NCBI RefSeq assembly: GCF_001653715.1
Contig: NZ_LWHQ01000059.1
Span: 1 to 64,000, forward strand
Length of the DNA stretch: 64,000 nt
From: Methylobacterium platani
Lineage (GTDB): Bacteria; Pseudomonadota; Alphaproteobacteria; Rhizobiales; Beijerinckiaceae
Reading direction: 5' to 3'
The position numbers were made by a program, and so were the translations under genes. Below the pieces are notes generated by a model that was not told where the DNA came from, ran no database searches, and saw only the letters and a program-made list of their open reading frames with translations. How positions within the stretch are numbered: position 1 is the stretch's first letter; each line of letters begins with the position of its first letter. Shown in pieces: positions 1 through 9,031 of the stretch.

Positions 1-3
1 TGT

Positions 4-161
4 CCCGGACGACTGGAGCGTCAGCGGAAGGAGATCCGGGATCCAGCATGACACGTCGCGAAGCGTCCGCCTGTCTGCAACGCTGCAGACTATCGAGCCG
101 CTTCGCGGCACTTTTTCCGCTGGATCCCGGATCTCCTTCCACGTCGTTTCAGTCGTCCGGG
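4..161. repeat. Large nested inverted repeat (hairpin element)
   Basis: Positions 4-47 and 119-161 form long imperfect inverted arms (CCCGGACGACTGGA and GGAAGGAGATCCGGGATCC, each with its complement). Inside them 57-65 (CGCGAAGCG) pairs with 99-107, and 73-79 (GTCTGCA) pairs with 84-90 across a 4-base loop. The whole element can fold into one long interrupted hairpin. It lies downstream of the HpnL-like gene (minus strand) and contains no convincing gene. It may be a dispersed palindromic element or an elaborate terminator; the pairing is visible, the role is inferred. Confidence 0.75.
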
Positions 162-252
162 AAAGGGGGGAGACTCACGAGGATCGTCCGCCCCTATGGT
201 CGGGCCGAGGTCGCGGTGTCGTGTACCGTGTGGCCTGCCAACGCAAGTCTGC

Positions 253-1299
253 TCAGGGAACCGGCGGCACCGCCTTTGCGACCAGCCCGCGCCGGGCCTC
301 GATCGCCTGCCAGGCCATCAGCGCCGGCACGCCGAGCACCACGTCGGGCACCCGCTTGACCAGCGAGAGGGCGAGCGCCGTGCCCGGATCGATGCCGAAC
401 AGGCTGCCGAGGAGCACGAAGCCGCCCTCCTGAACCCCGAGCCCGCTCGGGACCGGAAAGGCGGCGGACTTGATCGCCTGGCTGAGCGATTCGAGCACCA
501 CCGCCTCGGCGAGTGTCACGCCCTGGACGCCGATGCATTGCAGCGCGATCCAGATCTCGAGGGCGCCGAGGAACCACGCCGCGAGGTGGAGCGCGAAGCC
601 TTGGGTCAGGGGCAACCAGCGCCGCCGGTCCCAGACCGCGTCGAGGGCCGCCTGCACCCCGCCGCCGCCCGGGGCCGCACCGCCCTCGGCGGCGAAGCGG
701 CGGGCGAGCGCGGTGACCCGGCGCTCGACGAAGGCCGCGCCGCCGTAGCGCTGCACCGCGAAGAAGGCAGCGAGCACGAGGCCGGTGAGAACCAGGCCCT
801 TGGCGCACCAGGCGGTGAGGGTCGCGGCCTCCTCGCCCTCGATCCGCGACAGCAGCACCACGCCGGTCAGGGCGAACAGCGCCTGGGTGAAGACCTGGAA
901 GAACATGTCGACCAGGATGCCGGCCGCGCTCGCGGCGCCGGTGACGCCCCAGAAGGTGAGGAGGCGCGCCCCCAGCACCTCGCCGCCGACCGAGGCGACG
1001 GGAAGGAGCACGTTGACGCCCTCGCGCACGAAGCGCAGCACCACGAAGGGACCGGAGGCCACCGCCACGAGCCCGGACAGCACCCGGGCCCAGGCGAGGC
1101 CGCACAGGCCGATGATCGCGACCCGCACCAGCACCACCGCGAGGATGCCGAGCACGCCGACGCGGCCGAAGGCGTCCGCCACCGCGCCGACGTCGTTGGC
1201 GGCGACGAGCCAGAGCGCCAGCACGATCCCGAAGGCGGCGCCGAGGAGCGGCACCCGCCGCAGCAGGCGGCGGCCGAGGCCGGGGCCTGGCGCGGTCAC
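253..1299 (-). CDS. HpnL-like / LPG-synthase-type integral membrane protein
   Basis: A 348-residue polytopic membrane protein with about seven to eight hydrophobic segments. It resembles the UPF0104/lysylphosphatidylglycerol-synthase transmembrane family, and among these the hopanoid-biosynthesis-associated HpnL group, because of the conserved stretch around residues 265-300 (AFPVPSGLGVQEGGF). The catalytic GNAT-like domain of true MprF is absent, so it is more likely a lipid-transport or flippase-type factor than a lysyl transferase. The ATG overlaps the stop of the upstream ferredoxin-like gene by four bases (ATGA), implying translational coupling. Hopanoids are expected in Methylobacterium-type bacteria, but no hop/hpn genes are nearby, so the HpnL assignment is tentative. 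Confidence 0.75.
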   Translation of the reverse strand: MTAPGPGLGRRLLRRVPLLGAAFGIVLALWLVAANDVGAVADAFGRVGVLGILAVVLVRVAIIGLCGLAWARVLSGLVAVASGPFVVLRFVREGVNVLLPVASVGGEVLGARLLTFWGVTGAASAAGILVDMFFQVFTQALFALTGVVLLSRIEGEEAATLTAWCAKGLVLTGLVLAAFFAVQRYGGAAFVERRVTALARRFAAEGGAAPGGGGVQAALDAVWDRRRWLPLTQGFALHLAAWFLGALEIWIALQCIGVQGVTLAEAVVLESLSQAIKSAAFPVPSGLGVQEGGFVLLGSLFGIDPGTALALSLVKRVPDVVLGVPALMAWQAIEARRGLVAKAVPPVP

Positions 1300-1628
1300 G
1301 GCCGGTCGGTCCGCGCCGGCAGCAGGGCGTCGATCATCGCCGCCGGCTCAAGGGCGGGGTCGAGCACCAGAAGGCGGCCGGCCCCGAGGGAGCCCGCGGT
1401 GGCGAGCGTCAGGCTGCGCTTCGGGCACAGGCCGAGGCAGCCGGTCTGGACCACCCGCACCTTGCGGCCGCGCGGGTCCGCCTTGAGGGCGCGCTTCAGC
1501 CCGCCCCGGACCGCCTTGGCGCCGAGGCCCTGCCGCTTGGCGCACTTCGCGCACACCATCACGATCTCGGCGAAGGGGGCGGTCGCCGCCTTGGCGGGCC
1601 CGCGTTTCGTCGTCGTCGCCTTGCTCAC
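1296..1628 (-). CDS. Small [2Fe-2S] thioredoxin-like ferredoxin family protein
   Basis: About 110 residues from a GTG start with GGGAG upstream. The reading frame stays open far upstream, but only this part has protein character. It carries a VCAKCAKRQG motif near residue 25 and TGCLGLCPKR near residue 65, the two-pair cysteine pattern of thioredoxin-fold [2Fe-2S] ferredoxins (as in the NuoE C-terminal fold and the Shethna-like group). The N-terminal 20 residues are Lys/Ala-rich and probably disordered. The stop overlaps the start of the following HpnL-like gene, so the two are probably co-expressed. The redox partner is unknown. Confidence 0.75.
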   Translation of the reverse strand: MSKATTTKRGPAKAATAPFAEIVMVCAKCAKRQGLGAKAVRGGLKRALKADPRGRKVRVVQTGCLGLCPKRSLTLATAGSLGAGRLLVLDPALEPAAMIDALLPARTDRP

Positions 1629-1732
1629 CGCGTTCCCGTCTCCCGTCGCGCGACCCGTGTCCGGGCCGGGGTTATCCTCCGGCCGGGACGGGTGCAACGC
1701 GGCATGACGCGGCGTCGCGTCCCCCCGCGGTA

Positions 1733-2938
1733 TCAGCTCTTGCCGACGAGCGGGCAGCCGCCCTGGTTCATCGGCTTGAACGCCTGGTCGCCGGGGATCG
1801 TCGCGAGCTTGTTGTAGACGTCCCACGGGCCCTTCGACTCGGACGGCTTCTTGACCTCGAACAGGTACATGTCGTGGATCGTGCGGCCGTCGGCGCGGAT
1901 CATGCCCTTGCCGAACAGCGGGTCGTCGGTCGGGTTGTCCTTCATCCACGCCATCACGACCTTGGGGTCCTTCGACTTCGTCGCCGAGACCGCCTTGAGG
2001 TAGTGCATCATGCCGCCGTAGACGCCGGCCTGGTTCATGCTCGGCATGTTGCCGTTCGCCCGCTTGGCGAAGCGCTGCGAGAAGGCCCGGGTGCCGTCGT
2101 TGAGGTCCCAGTAGAACGCCTCGGTCAGCACCAGCCCCTTGGCGGTCTCGAGGCCGAGCGCCTTGGCGTCCTGGGCGTAGAACAGCAAGGCCGCGAGCTT
2201 CTGCCCGCCCTCGGTGAGGCCGAATTCGTGCGCCTGCTTGACGGCGTTGATGGTGTCGCCGCCGGCATTGGCGAGGCCGACCACCTTGGCGCCGGATCCT
2301 TGAGCCTGGAGCAGGAAGGACGAGAAGTCGCTGGCCGGGAACGGCACCTTGGCCGAGCCCAGGACCTTGCCGCCGTTGCGCGTCACGACCGCCGCGGTCT
2401 CGTTCTGCAGCGATTGCCCGAAGGCGTAGTCGGCGGTGAGGAAGAACCAGGTGTTGCCGCCGCGCTTGACCATCTCGCCGCCGGTGCCGTTGGCGAGCGC
2501 GTAGGTGTCGTAGGTCCAGTGAACCGTGTTGGGCGAGCATTGCGAGCCGGTCAGGTCGGTGGTGCCGGCGCCCGAATTGATGAAGATCTTGTTCTTCTCG
2601 CGCGTGACCTGGCTGACCGCGAGCGCCACCGAGGAGGTCGGCACGTCGAAGATCGCGTCGACGCCGTCGCGGTCGTACCATTGCCGTGCGATGCCGGCGC
2701 CGACATCCGGCTTGTTCTGATGATCGGCGGAGACGATCTCGACGTGAACATTCTTGTCGATCGCCGCGAAGTCTTCCGCCGCGAGTTGCGCCGCGACGAC
2801 CGATCCCTTGCCGCCGATATCGGAATAGACACCCGACATATCGTTGAGGATGCCGACCTTGACGTTCGTCTGGGCCGACACGGGTGCCAACGACAGCAGG
2901 AGACAACCCGCCGACAACAGAAGTCGCTTCACGCCCAT
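1733..2938 (-). CDS. Branched-chain amino acid-type ABC substrate-binding protein
   Basis: A 401-residue periplasmic binding protein of the Peripla_BP_6/LivK type. It has a signal peptide (MGVKRLLLSAGCLLLSLAPV, cleaved near SAQ-T) followed by VKVGILNDMSGVYSDIGGKG, the typical first strand of the family. I chose the ATG at 2938 because GGGAGG lies just upstream and the signal peptide follows directly. No liv permease or ATPase genes adjoin it, so it is an orphan receptor. It lies 100 bp downstream of the dipeptide importer on the same strand but belongs to another transporter class. The ligand cannot be told from sequence; aliphatic amides, urea or amino acids are possible. Confidence 0.88.
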   Translation of the reverse strand: MGVKRLLLSAGCLLLSLAPVSAQTNVKVGILNDMSGVYSDIGGKGSVVAAQLAAEDFAAIDKNVHVEIVSADHQNKPDVGAGIARQWYDRDGVDAIFDVPTSSVALAVSQVTREKNKIFINSGAGTTDLTGSQCSPNTVHWTYDTYALANGTGGEMVKRGGNTWFFLTADYAFGQSLQNETAAVVTRNGGKVLGSAKVPFPASDFSSFLLQAQGSGAKVVGLANAGGDTINAVKQAHEFGLTEGGQKLAALLFYAQDAKALGLETAKGLVLTEAFYWDLNDGTRAFSQRFAKRANGNMPSMNQAGVYGGMMHYLKAVSATKSKDPKVVMAWMKDNPTDDPLFGKGMIRADGRTIHDMYLFEVKKPSESKGPWDVYNKLATIPGDQAFKPMNQGGCPLVGKS

Positions 2939-3038
2939 CAAGACATCCTCCCGGTTTACGCTTGTTATCGGCGCAGTAGGAGCCACCCGGGAGGCGTCGT
3001 CAAGCGCGACGAAGGAATGCGCCGATCTCCTGCACGGT

Positions 3039-4052
3039 TCAGGCGGCCGGCACGCCGAGGCGGATGCAGCGGGCGGCGTGGCTCGGGCCAGCCGCCAGGC
3101 TGGCCGGCAGGCCCTCGCGACAGGCCGGCACCGCGAAGGCGCAGCGAGGCTCGAACGGGCAGCCGGGGGGCGGGTCGGCGAGGTCCGGCGGCGAGCCCGG
3201 GATGGTGGGCAGCCTCACGCCCTTCGGCGAATCCGGGGTGATGCGGGAGGCCAAGAGCCCCTGCGTGTAGGGGTGGGCCGGCGCCCCGATCACGTCGCCG
3301 CTCGCCCCGACCTCGACGAGGTGCCCGCCATACATCACCGCCACCCGGTCGGCGACCTGCACCGCCACGCCGACATCGTGGGTGACGAAGATCACCGCGA
3401 GGCCGAGGTCGCGCTGCAATTCGCGCAGGAGCAGCAGGATCTGGATCTGCACCGTGGCGTCGAGCGCGGTCGTCGGCTCGTCGGCGAGCAGCACCTTGGG
3501 CCGGCACGCCAGCGCCAGCGCGATCATGGCGCGTTGCCGCATCCCGCCGGACAGCTCGTGCGGGTAGGCGTCGAGGCGCCGGGCCGGCGAGGGGATGTGG
3601 ACGCGCTCGAACAGCTCCAGCGCCCGGGCGCGGCCTGCGGCGCGGGACACGCCCTCGTGGCGCATCACGGCCTCGGCGATCTGGTCGCCGATGCGGTAGA
3701 CCGGATCGAGGGCGAGGCCCGGATCCTGGAAGATCATCGCGACCGTGCCGCCGCGATAGGCCGACAGCGCCTTGCGCTTGAGGGCGAGCACGTCGTGGCC
3801 GTCGACCCGGAGGTGCCCGGCGATGCGGGTGCGGGATTCCGGCAGGAGGCGCATCAGGGCGCGCAGGGTCACGGACTTGCCCGAGCCCGATTCGCCGAGC
3901 AGCGCCAGGGCCTCGCCGGCGCGGATCGACAGATCGACGCCGCCGACCGCCCGGACGGCTTTTCGGCCGCCGAGGAAATCGACCGTGAGGCCGCGGACCT
4001 CGATCAGGGCGTCGTCGGCGGCGGCTTCGGGGTTGCGCAGGGGTGCGTTCAT
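3039..4052 (-). CDS. dppD: Dipeptide/oligopeptide ABC transporter ATP-binding protein (DppD-type)
   Basis: A 337-residue cytoplasmic ATPase with Walker A GESGSGKS near residue 54, signature LSGGMRQRAMIALAL, Walker B VLLADEPTTALD and H-loop VTHD. The C-terminal oligo_HPY region (PDLADPPPGCPFEPRCAFA) includes the cysteines that bind an Fe-S cluster in some DppD proteins. It is the last gene of the importer, seven bases after the DppF-type gene, and would form a heterodimeric motor with it. Substrate is inferred from family only: short peptides, or other PepT-family cargo such as nickel chelates or glutathione. Confidence 0.92.
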   Translation of the reverse strand: MNAPLRNPEAAADDALIEVRGLTVDFLGGRKAVRAVGGVDLSIRAGEALALLGESGSGKSVTLRALMRLLPESRTRIAGHLRVDGHDVLALKRKALSAYRGGTVAMIFQDPGLALDPVYRIGDQIAEAVMRHEGVSRAAGRARALELFERVHIPSPARRLDAYPHELSGGMRQRAMIALALACRPKVLLADEPTTALDATVQIQILLLLRELQRDLGLAVIFVTHDVGVAVQVADRVAVMYGGHLVEVGASGDVIGAPAHPYTQGLLASRITPDSPKGVRLPTIPGSPPDLADPPPGCPFEPRCAFAVPACREGLPASLAAGPSHAARCIRLGVPAA

Positions 4053-4059
4053 GAGGGCC

Positions 4060-5100
4060 TCACGCCGCCATCGGGACCGGAGGAGCGTCCGGGTGGCCGG
4101 AGCCCGGCGACGCCATGTGGCAGGCCGCGAAATGGGCCGCCGCCACCGGGTCGAGGCCGGGCTCGCGGGTGCGGCAGACCTCCGCGGCGAAGCGGCAGCG
4201 GGTGTGGAAGCGGCAGCCCGGGGGCGGGTTGATCGGGTTCGGCGGGTCGCCGGTCAGCGGCGCCTCCTCCAGCCGCGCCTCCGGGTCGGTCGAGGGCTGG
4301 GAGGCTAGCAGGGCCGCCGTGTAGGGATGGCGCGGCGCCCCGAGGATCGCGTCGGCCGGGCCGATCTCGGCGATCCGGCCGAGATACATCACCATCACCC
4401 GGTCGGACATGAAGCGCACGACGTTGAGGTCGTGCGAGATGAAGATGTAGGTCAGGCCGAATTCCTGCTTGAGGTCGGTGAGCAGGTTCAGGACCTGCGC
4501 CTCCACCGACTTGTCGAGGGCGGAGACCGCCTCGTCGAGGATCAGCAGCCGCGGTTCCAGCGCCAGGGCGCGCGCGATGTTGACCCGCTGGCGCTGGCCG
4601 CCCGAGACCTCGTGGGGATAGCGCCCGCCGAAGCGCCGCGGCTCGAGGCCGACCCGGCGCAGCAGGTCGTGGGCGCGCGAGAGCGCCGCCGCCGCGGACA
4701 GGCCGTGCGCCTTCGGCCCGAAAGCCACCGATTCCTCGACCGTGAGCCGCGGGTTGAGCGAGGCGTAGGAATCCTGGAACACCATCTGCACCTGGCGCCG
4801 ATAGGCCTTCAGGTCGAGGGCGCGCGAACCCAGCAGCTCGCCGTCGAAGACGATGTCGCCCCGGTCCTGCCTGGCGATCTGCATCAGCAGGCGCGCCGTC
4901 GTCGACTTGCCGCAGCCGGACTCGCCGACGACGCCGAGCGTCTCGCCCTTCATCACCGAGAAATCGACGCCGTCGACGGCGCGAACCGCAGGTCCCTTGC
5001 CGAGGAAACCGCCCTTGCCGGGGAAATGCTTCACCAGGCCGTCGACGGTGAGGAGCGGCTGGGCCGGGCCGCCGCGGTCGCGCGGGTCGAGATCGGTCAC
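4060..5100 (-). CDS. dppF: Dipeptide/oligopeptide ABC transporter ATP-binding protein (DppF-type)
   Basis: A 346-residue ATPase with Walker A GESGCGKST, VSGGQRQRVNIARALA signature, LLILDEAVSALD Walker B and a C-terminal oligo_HPY domain (INPPPGCRFHTRCRFA). The start is a GTG at 5100, which overlaps the dppC stop by four bases (GTGA); longer in-frame extensions are shadows of dppC. VFQDSYASLNPRLTV is typical of the F subunit. It pairs with the DppD-type ATPase that follows. The order F before D is the reverse of the common dppDF order. Confidence 0.92.
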   Translation of the reverse strand: MTDLDPRDRGGPAQPLLTVDGLVKHFPGKGGFLGKGPAVRAVDGVDFSVMKGETLGVVGESGCGKSTTARLLMQIARQDRGDIVFDGELLGSRALDLKAYRRQVQMVFQDSYASLNPRLTVEESVAFGPKAHGLSAAAALSRAHDLLRRVGLEPRRFGGRYPHEVSGGQRQRVNIARALALEPRLLILDEAVSALDKSVEAQVLNLLTDLKQEFGLTYIFISHDLNVVRFMSDRVMVMYLGRIAEIGPADAILGAPRHPYTAALLASQPSTDPEARLEEAPLTGDPPNPINPPPGCRFHTRCRFAAEVCRTREPGLDPVAAAHFAACHMASPGSGHPDAPPVPMAA

Positions 5101-6011
5101 TGGCGCACCTCCATGGCCGAGCGCAGGCCGTCCGACAGAAGGTTGAACGAGATCGAGGTGATGAAGATCATCACGCCGGGCAAAGCCGCGACCACCGGGT
5201 TGACGTAGATCGCGGTGCGCAGGGTGTTGAGCATCAGGCCCCATTCCGGCTCCGGCGGCTTCACGCCGAGGCCGAGGAAGGACAGGCCGGAAGCCAGGAT
5301 CATCGAGACCGAGATCAGGCTGGTGGCGTAGACGAAGACCGGCCCGAGCACGTTGCCGAGCACCTGCACCCGCACCACCGTGAACGGGTTCGCGCCCGAG
5401 ACCCGGGCGGCCTCGACGTAGTCGCGGTTGCGGATCTGCACCGTGACGCTCTCGGCGACGCGGGTGATCTGCGGCACGAACACGACGGTCAGCGACACGA
5501 TCGAGTTCAGGATGCCGGCTCCGAGCGCGCCCGAGAGCGCGATGGCGAGCAGCACCGAGGGAAAGGCGAAGAACACGTCGACCACGCGCATGATCAGCGT
5601 GTTGACCCAGCCGCCGGCATAGCCCGCCAGGATTCCGAGGCCCGACCCGACGAAGAACGCGATGACGACCGGCAGCACGCCCATGAACAGCGACAGGCGG
5701 CCGGCATAGAGGAGGCGGGTGAGCATGTCGCGGCCGAGCTCGTCCGAGCCGAGCCAGTAGGTCGCGTCGCCCACGTGGCGCAGGCGCCGGACCATCGAGC
5801 CCTTGAACGGGTCCATCGGGGCGATCAGCGGCGCGAAGATCGCCGCCAGCACGATCGCCAGGATGACGCAGGCCGCGGCCATCGCCACCGGATCGCGCAC
5901 GAGGCGGCGCAGCACGCTGCCCCAGTAGCCGCGCGAGGCGACGGCCGGGATCTCGGGGGCGGCCACCGCCGCGACGGGGTCGCCGGTGGCGAGGGAGGTC
6001 TGGATCGACAT
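5097..6011 (-). CDS. dppC: Peptide ABC transporter permease (DppC-type)
   Basis: A 304-residue inner-membrane permease with about six transmembrane segments, an N-terminal OppC_N segment (residues about 28-75) and the BPD_transp_1 domain. The EAA loop reads DYVEAARVSGANPFTVVRVQV and docks the ATPase. It follows dppB by four bases and overlaps the DppF-type start. It forms the translocation pore with DppB. Confidence 0.93.
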   Translation of the reverse strand: MSIQTSLATGDPVAAVAAPEIPAVASRGYWGSVLRRLVRDPVAMAAACVILAIVLAAIFAPLIAPMDPFKGSMVRRLRHVGDATYWLGSDELGRDMLTRLLYAGRLSLFMGVLPVVIAFFVGSGLGILAGYAGGWVNTLIMRVVDVFFAFPSVLLAIALSGALGAGILNSIVSLTVVFVPQITRVAESVTVQIRNRDYVEAARVSGANPFTVVRVQVLGNVLGPVFVYATSLISVSMILASGLSFLGLGVKPPEPEWGLMLNTLRTAIYVNPVVAALPGVMIFITSISFNLLSDGLRSAMEVRQ

Positions 6012-6015
6012 CGGA

Positions 6016-6969
6016 TCAGGCCCTCTCGATGCGGGGGTCGAGGGCGGTCTGCACCACGTCGACCAGGAGGTTGAGGGTGACGAAGAACATCGCCAGGACC
6101 AGGATCGTGCCCTGGAGCAGCGGCAGGTCGCGCTGGAAGATCGCGGCGTTGAGGAGGAAGCCGGTGCCCGGCCAGGCGAACACGGTCTCGATCAGGATCG
6201 AGCCGCCGAGCAGGTAGCCGAGCTGCAGGCCCATGATGGCGATGGCGGTCGGCGCCGCGTTCTTCACCACGTGGCGGAAGACGCCGAATTCCGACAGGCC
6301 CTTGGCGCGCAGCGCCTGGACGAAGTCCTGGTGCAGGATGTCGCCGACGAGCGCCCGGACGGTGCGGGAGATCACCCCCATGGGGATCACCGACATGGTG
6401 ATGGCGGGCAACAGGATGTAGCGCAGGTGCTCGATGTCCGGGACCCAGTTGCCCGAGCCCTGCGGCCCCGCGCCGGTCGGCGGCAGCCAGCCGAGGGTGG
6501 CCGAGAACACGATCACCAGCACGATGCCGAGCCAGTAATGCGGCACGCTGACCCCGAACACCGCGATCGACGAGGCCACCCGGTCGAGCCAGGAGTCGCG
6601 GGCGTAGCCGGCGACGAAGCCGAAGAACGTGCCGAAGGTGAAGCCGATCAGCGTCGCCATGGAGGCGAGGATGAGGCTGTTGCCGACGGCGCGGCCGACT
6701 TCCGCCAGGACCGGGCGGCCAGTGGCGATCGAGGTGCCGAGGTCGCCGTGCAGCACCTTCCAGAGCCACAGGCCGTACTGCACCGGCAACGGCTTGTCGA
6801 AGCCGTAGGCCGACCGCATCTGCGCCTGCATCTCGGCGGTGGCGTCCACGGGAAGGATCGCGCTCAGGGGATCGCCGGGGGCGAGGTGGACGAGGAGGAA
6901 GCACACCAGGCTGACGCCGAGGGCGACCGGGGCGGCGTAGCCGATGCGCTTGAGGATGAAGAGGATCAT
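6016..6969 (-). CDS. dppB: Peptide ABC transporter permease (DppB-type)
   Basis: A 317-residue permease with six predicted membrane helices. The N-terminus (MILFILKRIGYAAPVALGVS) leads into the canonical HLAPGDPL motif. The EAA-type loop is DFVQALRAKGLSEFGVFRHV. It lies 116 bp after the binding-protein gene and four bases before dppC, so B-C-F-D are one transcription unit, most likely starting at the binding-protein gene. Confidence 0.93.
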   Translation of the reverse strand: MILFILKRIGYAAPVALGVSLVCFLLVHLAPGDPLSAILPVDATAEMQAQMRSAYGFDKPLPVQYGLWLWKVLHGDLGTSIATGRPVLAEVGRAVGNSLILASMATLIGFTFGTFFGFVAGYARDSWLDRVASSIAVFGVSVPHYWLGIVLVIVFSATLGWLPPTGAGPQGSGNWVPDIEHLRYILLPAITMSVIPMGVISRTVRALVGDILHQDFVQALRAKGLSEFGVFRHVVKNAAPTAIAIMGLQLGYLLGGSILIETVFAWPGTGFLLNAAIFQRDLPLLQGTILVLAMFFVTLNLLVDVVQTALDPRIERA

Positions 6970-7085
6970 GAGCGAGAGGATCCCGGGGCTGCGCCGGTTG
7001 TCGGTGTCGTGGTCCCCCCCGGCACGGGCCGGGCGGGAGATCGGTCAGACGCTCACTCGGTCCGGTGATCGTTTGGCCATGGTGA

Positions 7086-8708
7086 TCACTTGGCCATGGT
7101 GATCGGCGAGAAGTCCTGAAACCAGCTCTGGGCCTGGACGAAGCCCTGCACCTTCTTGCTCATCGCCCGCGGGTTGACGTCGTGGGTGACCATCAGGAAC
7201 AGGGCGTCGTCGACGAACTTCTCGTGGATCTTCTGGAGCACCGCGACCTGGTCCTTCGGCTCGAAGGTGGTGCGGACCTCGTCGAACAGCTTGTCCATCG
7301 CCGGGTCGCAGTAATAGCCCCAGTTGGTGCCGTTCGGCGGCGCCAGGTTGCACTGGGCGTGGCGGATGAAGGCGGTGAACGGATCCTGGATCAGGTAGGA
7401 ATAGTTCATCGCGGTACCGCCCCGCGCGCTGTCGGACTTGGAGCCGGCACGCCAGATGTTGATGAGCGTGTTCCACTCCACGACCTCGTAATCGACCTTG
7501 ATGCCGACCTCGGCGAGGTTCTGCTGCAGGAACTCGTTCATCGGCAGCGGCTGCATCTGGCCGGAGCCCGAGGCCGAGATCAGCACCTTGGTGGTCAGCG
7601 GCTTGTTCGGGCCGTAGCCCGCTTCCTTGAGGAGCTTCTTGGCCGCCTCCGGATCGTACGAGAGCTTGAAGCTCGGCTTGCCGAACCAGGGATGGCCGGG
7701 GGTGAGGAAGCCCTCGGCCGGGGTGGCGAGGCCGCCCAGGAACTCCTTCAGGCCCTCGCGGTCGATGGCGAGGTTCGCGGCCTTGCGCACCCGCACGTCG
7801 TTCCACGGCGAGCCCTCGGCGCGCGACAGGTGCCAGGTCCAGTTGTGCGGGTAGAGGTTGGTGACGAGGGCGAAGCCCGCGGCCTTGAGCGAGGGCACCG
7901 CGTCCGGCGCCGGCGCCTCGATCCAGTCGACCTGGCCGGAGCGGAGCGCGGCGACCCGGGCATTGGCCTCGGGCAGCGGCACCAGGACCATGCGATCGAG
8001 CTTCGGCACCCGGCCCTTGTCCCAGTAGGTCGTGTTCGGCACCAGCTCCAGGCGCTCGCGCGGCACGAAGCCGGTCACCTTCCACGGCCCGGTGCCGGAG
8101 GGGGCCTTGGCGACCGCGTCCCAGCTCTTGCCCTGCTTCTCCCAGTTGGCGGGAGACGACATCAGGATCCAGGCGATCTGGTAGGGGAAGGTGGCGTCGG
8201 GGGTCTTGGTGACGACCTCGACCGTCATCGGGTCGACCGCCTTGTACGAGGCGACCGCCGGGATGCGGGTGCGGCCCTGCGCCGACTGGCGCGGGTCGAA
8301 TTGCGGGCTGTCCGACTTCAGGAGCTTGTCGAGGTTCCACACCACGGCGTTCGCATCGAAGGCCGAGCCGTCGTGGAAGGTGACCCCGGGCCGGAGCTTG
8401 AAGGTCCAGCGGGTCTTGTCGGCCGGGTCGATCGTCCAGGAGGTGGCGAGGCCCGGCGTCAGCTCGGAGGCCTTGTCGGCCCGGCTGAGGTCCCAGTTGA
8501 TGAGCGCGTCGTAGACCGTGTAGCCGGTGAAGCGCATGCCCTCGCCGCCATTGTCGGCCTGGCCGGTGGTCAGCGGGATGTCGGAGGCGGTCATGCCGAT
8601 GCGCAGCACGCCCTGCGCGCTCGCTGTCCCTGTCAGCGCGAGGGCGAGGGCGAGCCCCGACAGGGTCCGCCCGAGCGGGCGCAGGGGCAGGCGGGTGAGC
8701 AGCGGCAT
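7086..8708 (-). CDS. dppA: Peptide-family (SBP_bac_5) ABC transporter substrate-binding protein
   Basis: A 540-residue family-5 periplasmic binding protein with a signal peptide cleaved near TASAQGVLRIG. Family landmarks are LTPGLATSWTID, RPGVTFHDGSAFDANAVVWN and KAANLAIDREGLKEFLGG. I chose the ATG at 8708 because the signal peptide begins there and GGGGA lies about 12 bases upstream. It is the first gene of the importer. Ligand class is inferred: oligopeptides are usual, but the family also binds glutathione, nickelophores and opines. Confidence 0.9.
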   Translation of the reverse strand: MPLLTRLPLRPLGRTLSGLALALALTGTASAQGVLRIGMTASDIPLTTGQADNGGEGMRFTGYTVYDALINWDLSRADKASELTPGLATSWTIDPADKTRWTFKLRPGVTFHDGSAFDANAVVWNLDKLLKSDSPQFDPRQSAQGRTRIPAVASYKAVDPMTVEVVTKTPDATFPYQIAWILMSSPANWEKQGKSWDAVAKAPSGTGPWKVTGFVPRERLELVPNTTYWDKGRVPKLDRMVLVPLPEANARVAALRSGQVDWIEAPAPDAVPSLKAAGFALVTNLYPHNWTWHLSRAEGSPWNDVRVRKAANLAIDREGLKEFLGGLATPAEGFLTPGHPWFGKPSFKLSYDPEAAKKLLKEAGYGPNKPLTTKVLISASGSGQMQPLPMNEFLQQNLAEVGIKVDYEVVEWNTLINIWRAGSKSDSARGGTAMNYSYLIQDPFTAFIRHAQCNLAPPNGTNWGYYCDPAMDKLFDEVRTTFEPKDQVAVLQKIHEKFVDDALFLMVTHDVNPRAMSKKVQGFVQAQSWFQDFSPITMAK

Positions 8709-9031
8709 CGTGGGACATCCCCGTGGTGATCGACGGGGAGGGGGCTGCAAGAGCCCTGCCAACTTGCCCGGGGGCGGGACGCCGGATGCCACGCGGCAAA
8801 GGTGCCTAAATTTTAGGCTGCCTCATTCGAAGGCGAACGATCCACGGCAGTGGTGATGTCATGACAGGCAGGCCTCGGCCTGCGTGGCGGCGAGGTGGAC
8901 AGGGTGGTGGTCCAGGACCCGGCCTCGCCTCTGGTCCATGATCGGCGCCTCTCTCGGGGCGCTGGTGATCACCGGATTGTTCACGCTGATGCCCGGGCGG
9001 ATCATGGGGCACGTCGTGTTCGGATGACCCC
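8709..9031. other. Intergenic region upstream of the peptide importer
   Basis: This 323-base stretch separates the importer from the AidB-like gene, both on the minus strand. I see no convincing gene. Its one clear feature is the A/T-rich palindrome at 8804-8818, listed separately. Confidence 0.6.
8804..8818. promoter_or_regulatory. Palindromic candidate operator upstream of the dpp operon
   Basis: GCCTAAA-T-TTTAGGC is a perfect 7-bp inverted repeat with a one-base centre, in an A/T-rich island within very GC-rich DNA, about 96 bp upstream of the binding-protein start. Size and placement suit a dimeric regulator site. I cannot name the regulator. Confidence 0.45.

Noticed and set aside
1629..2906. 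Long N-terminal extension of the ferredoxin-like gene
   Set aside because: The frame is open but overlaps the binding-protein gene completely and has no protein character; the GTG at 1628 is a natural start.
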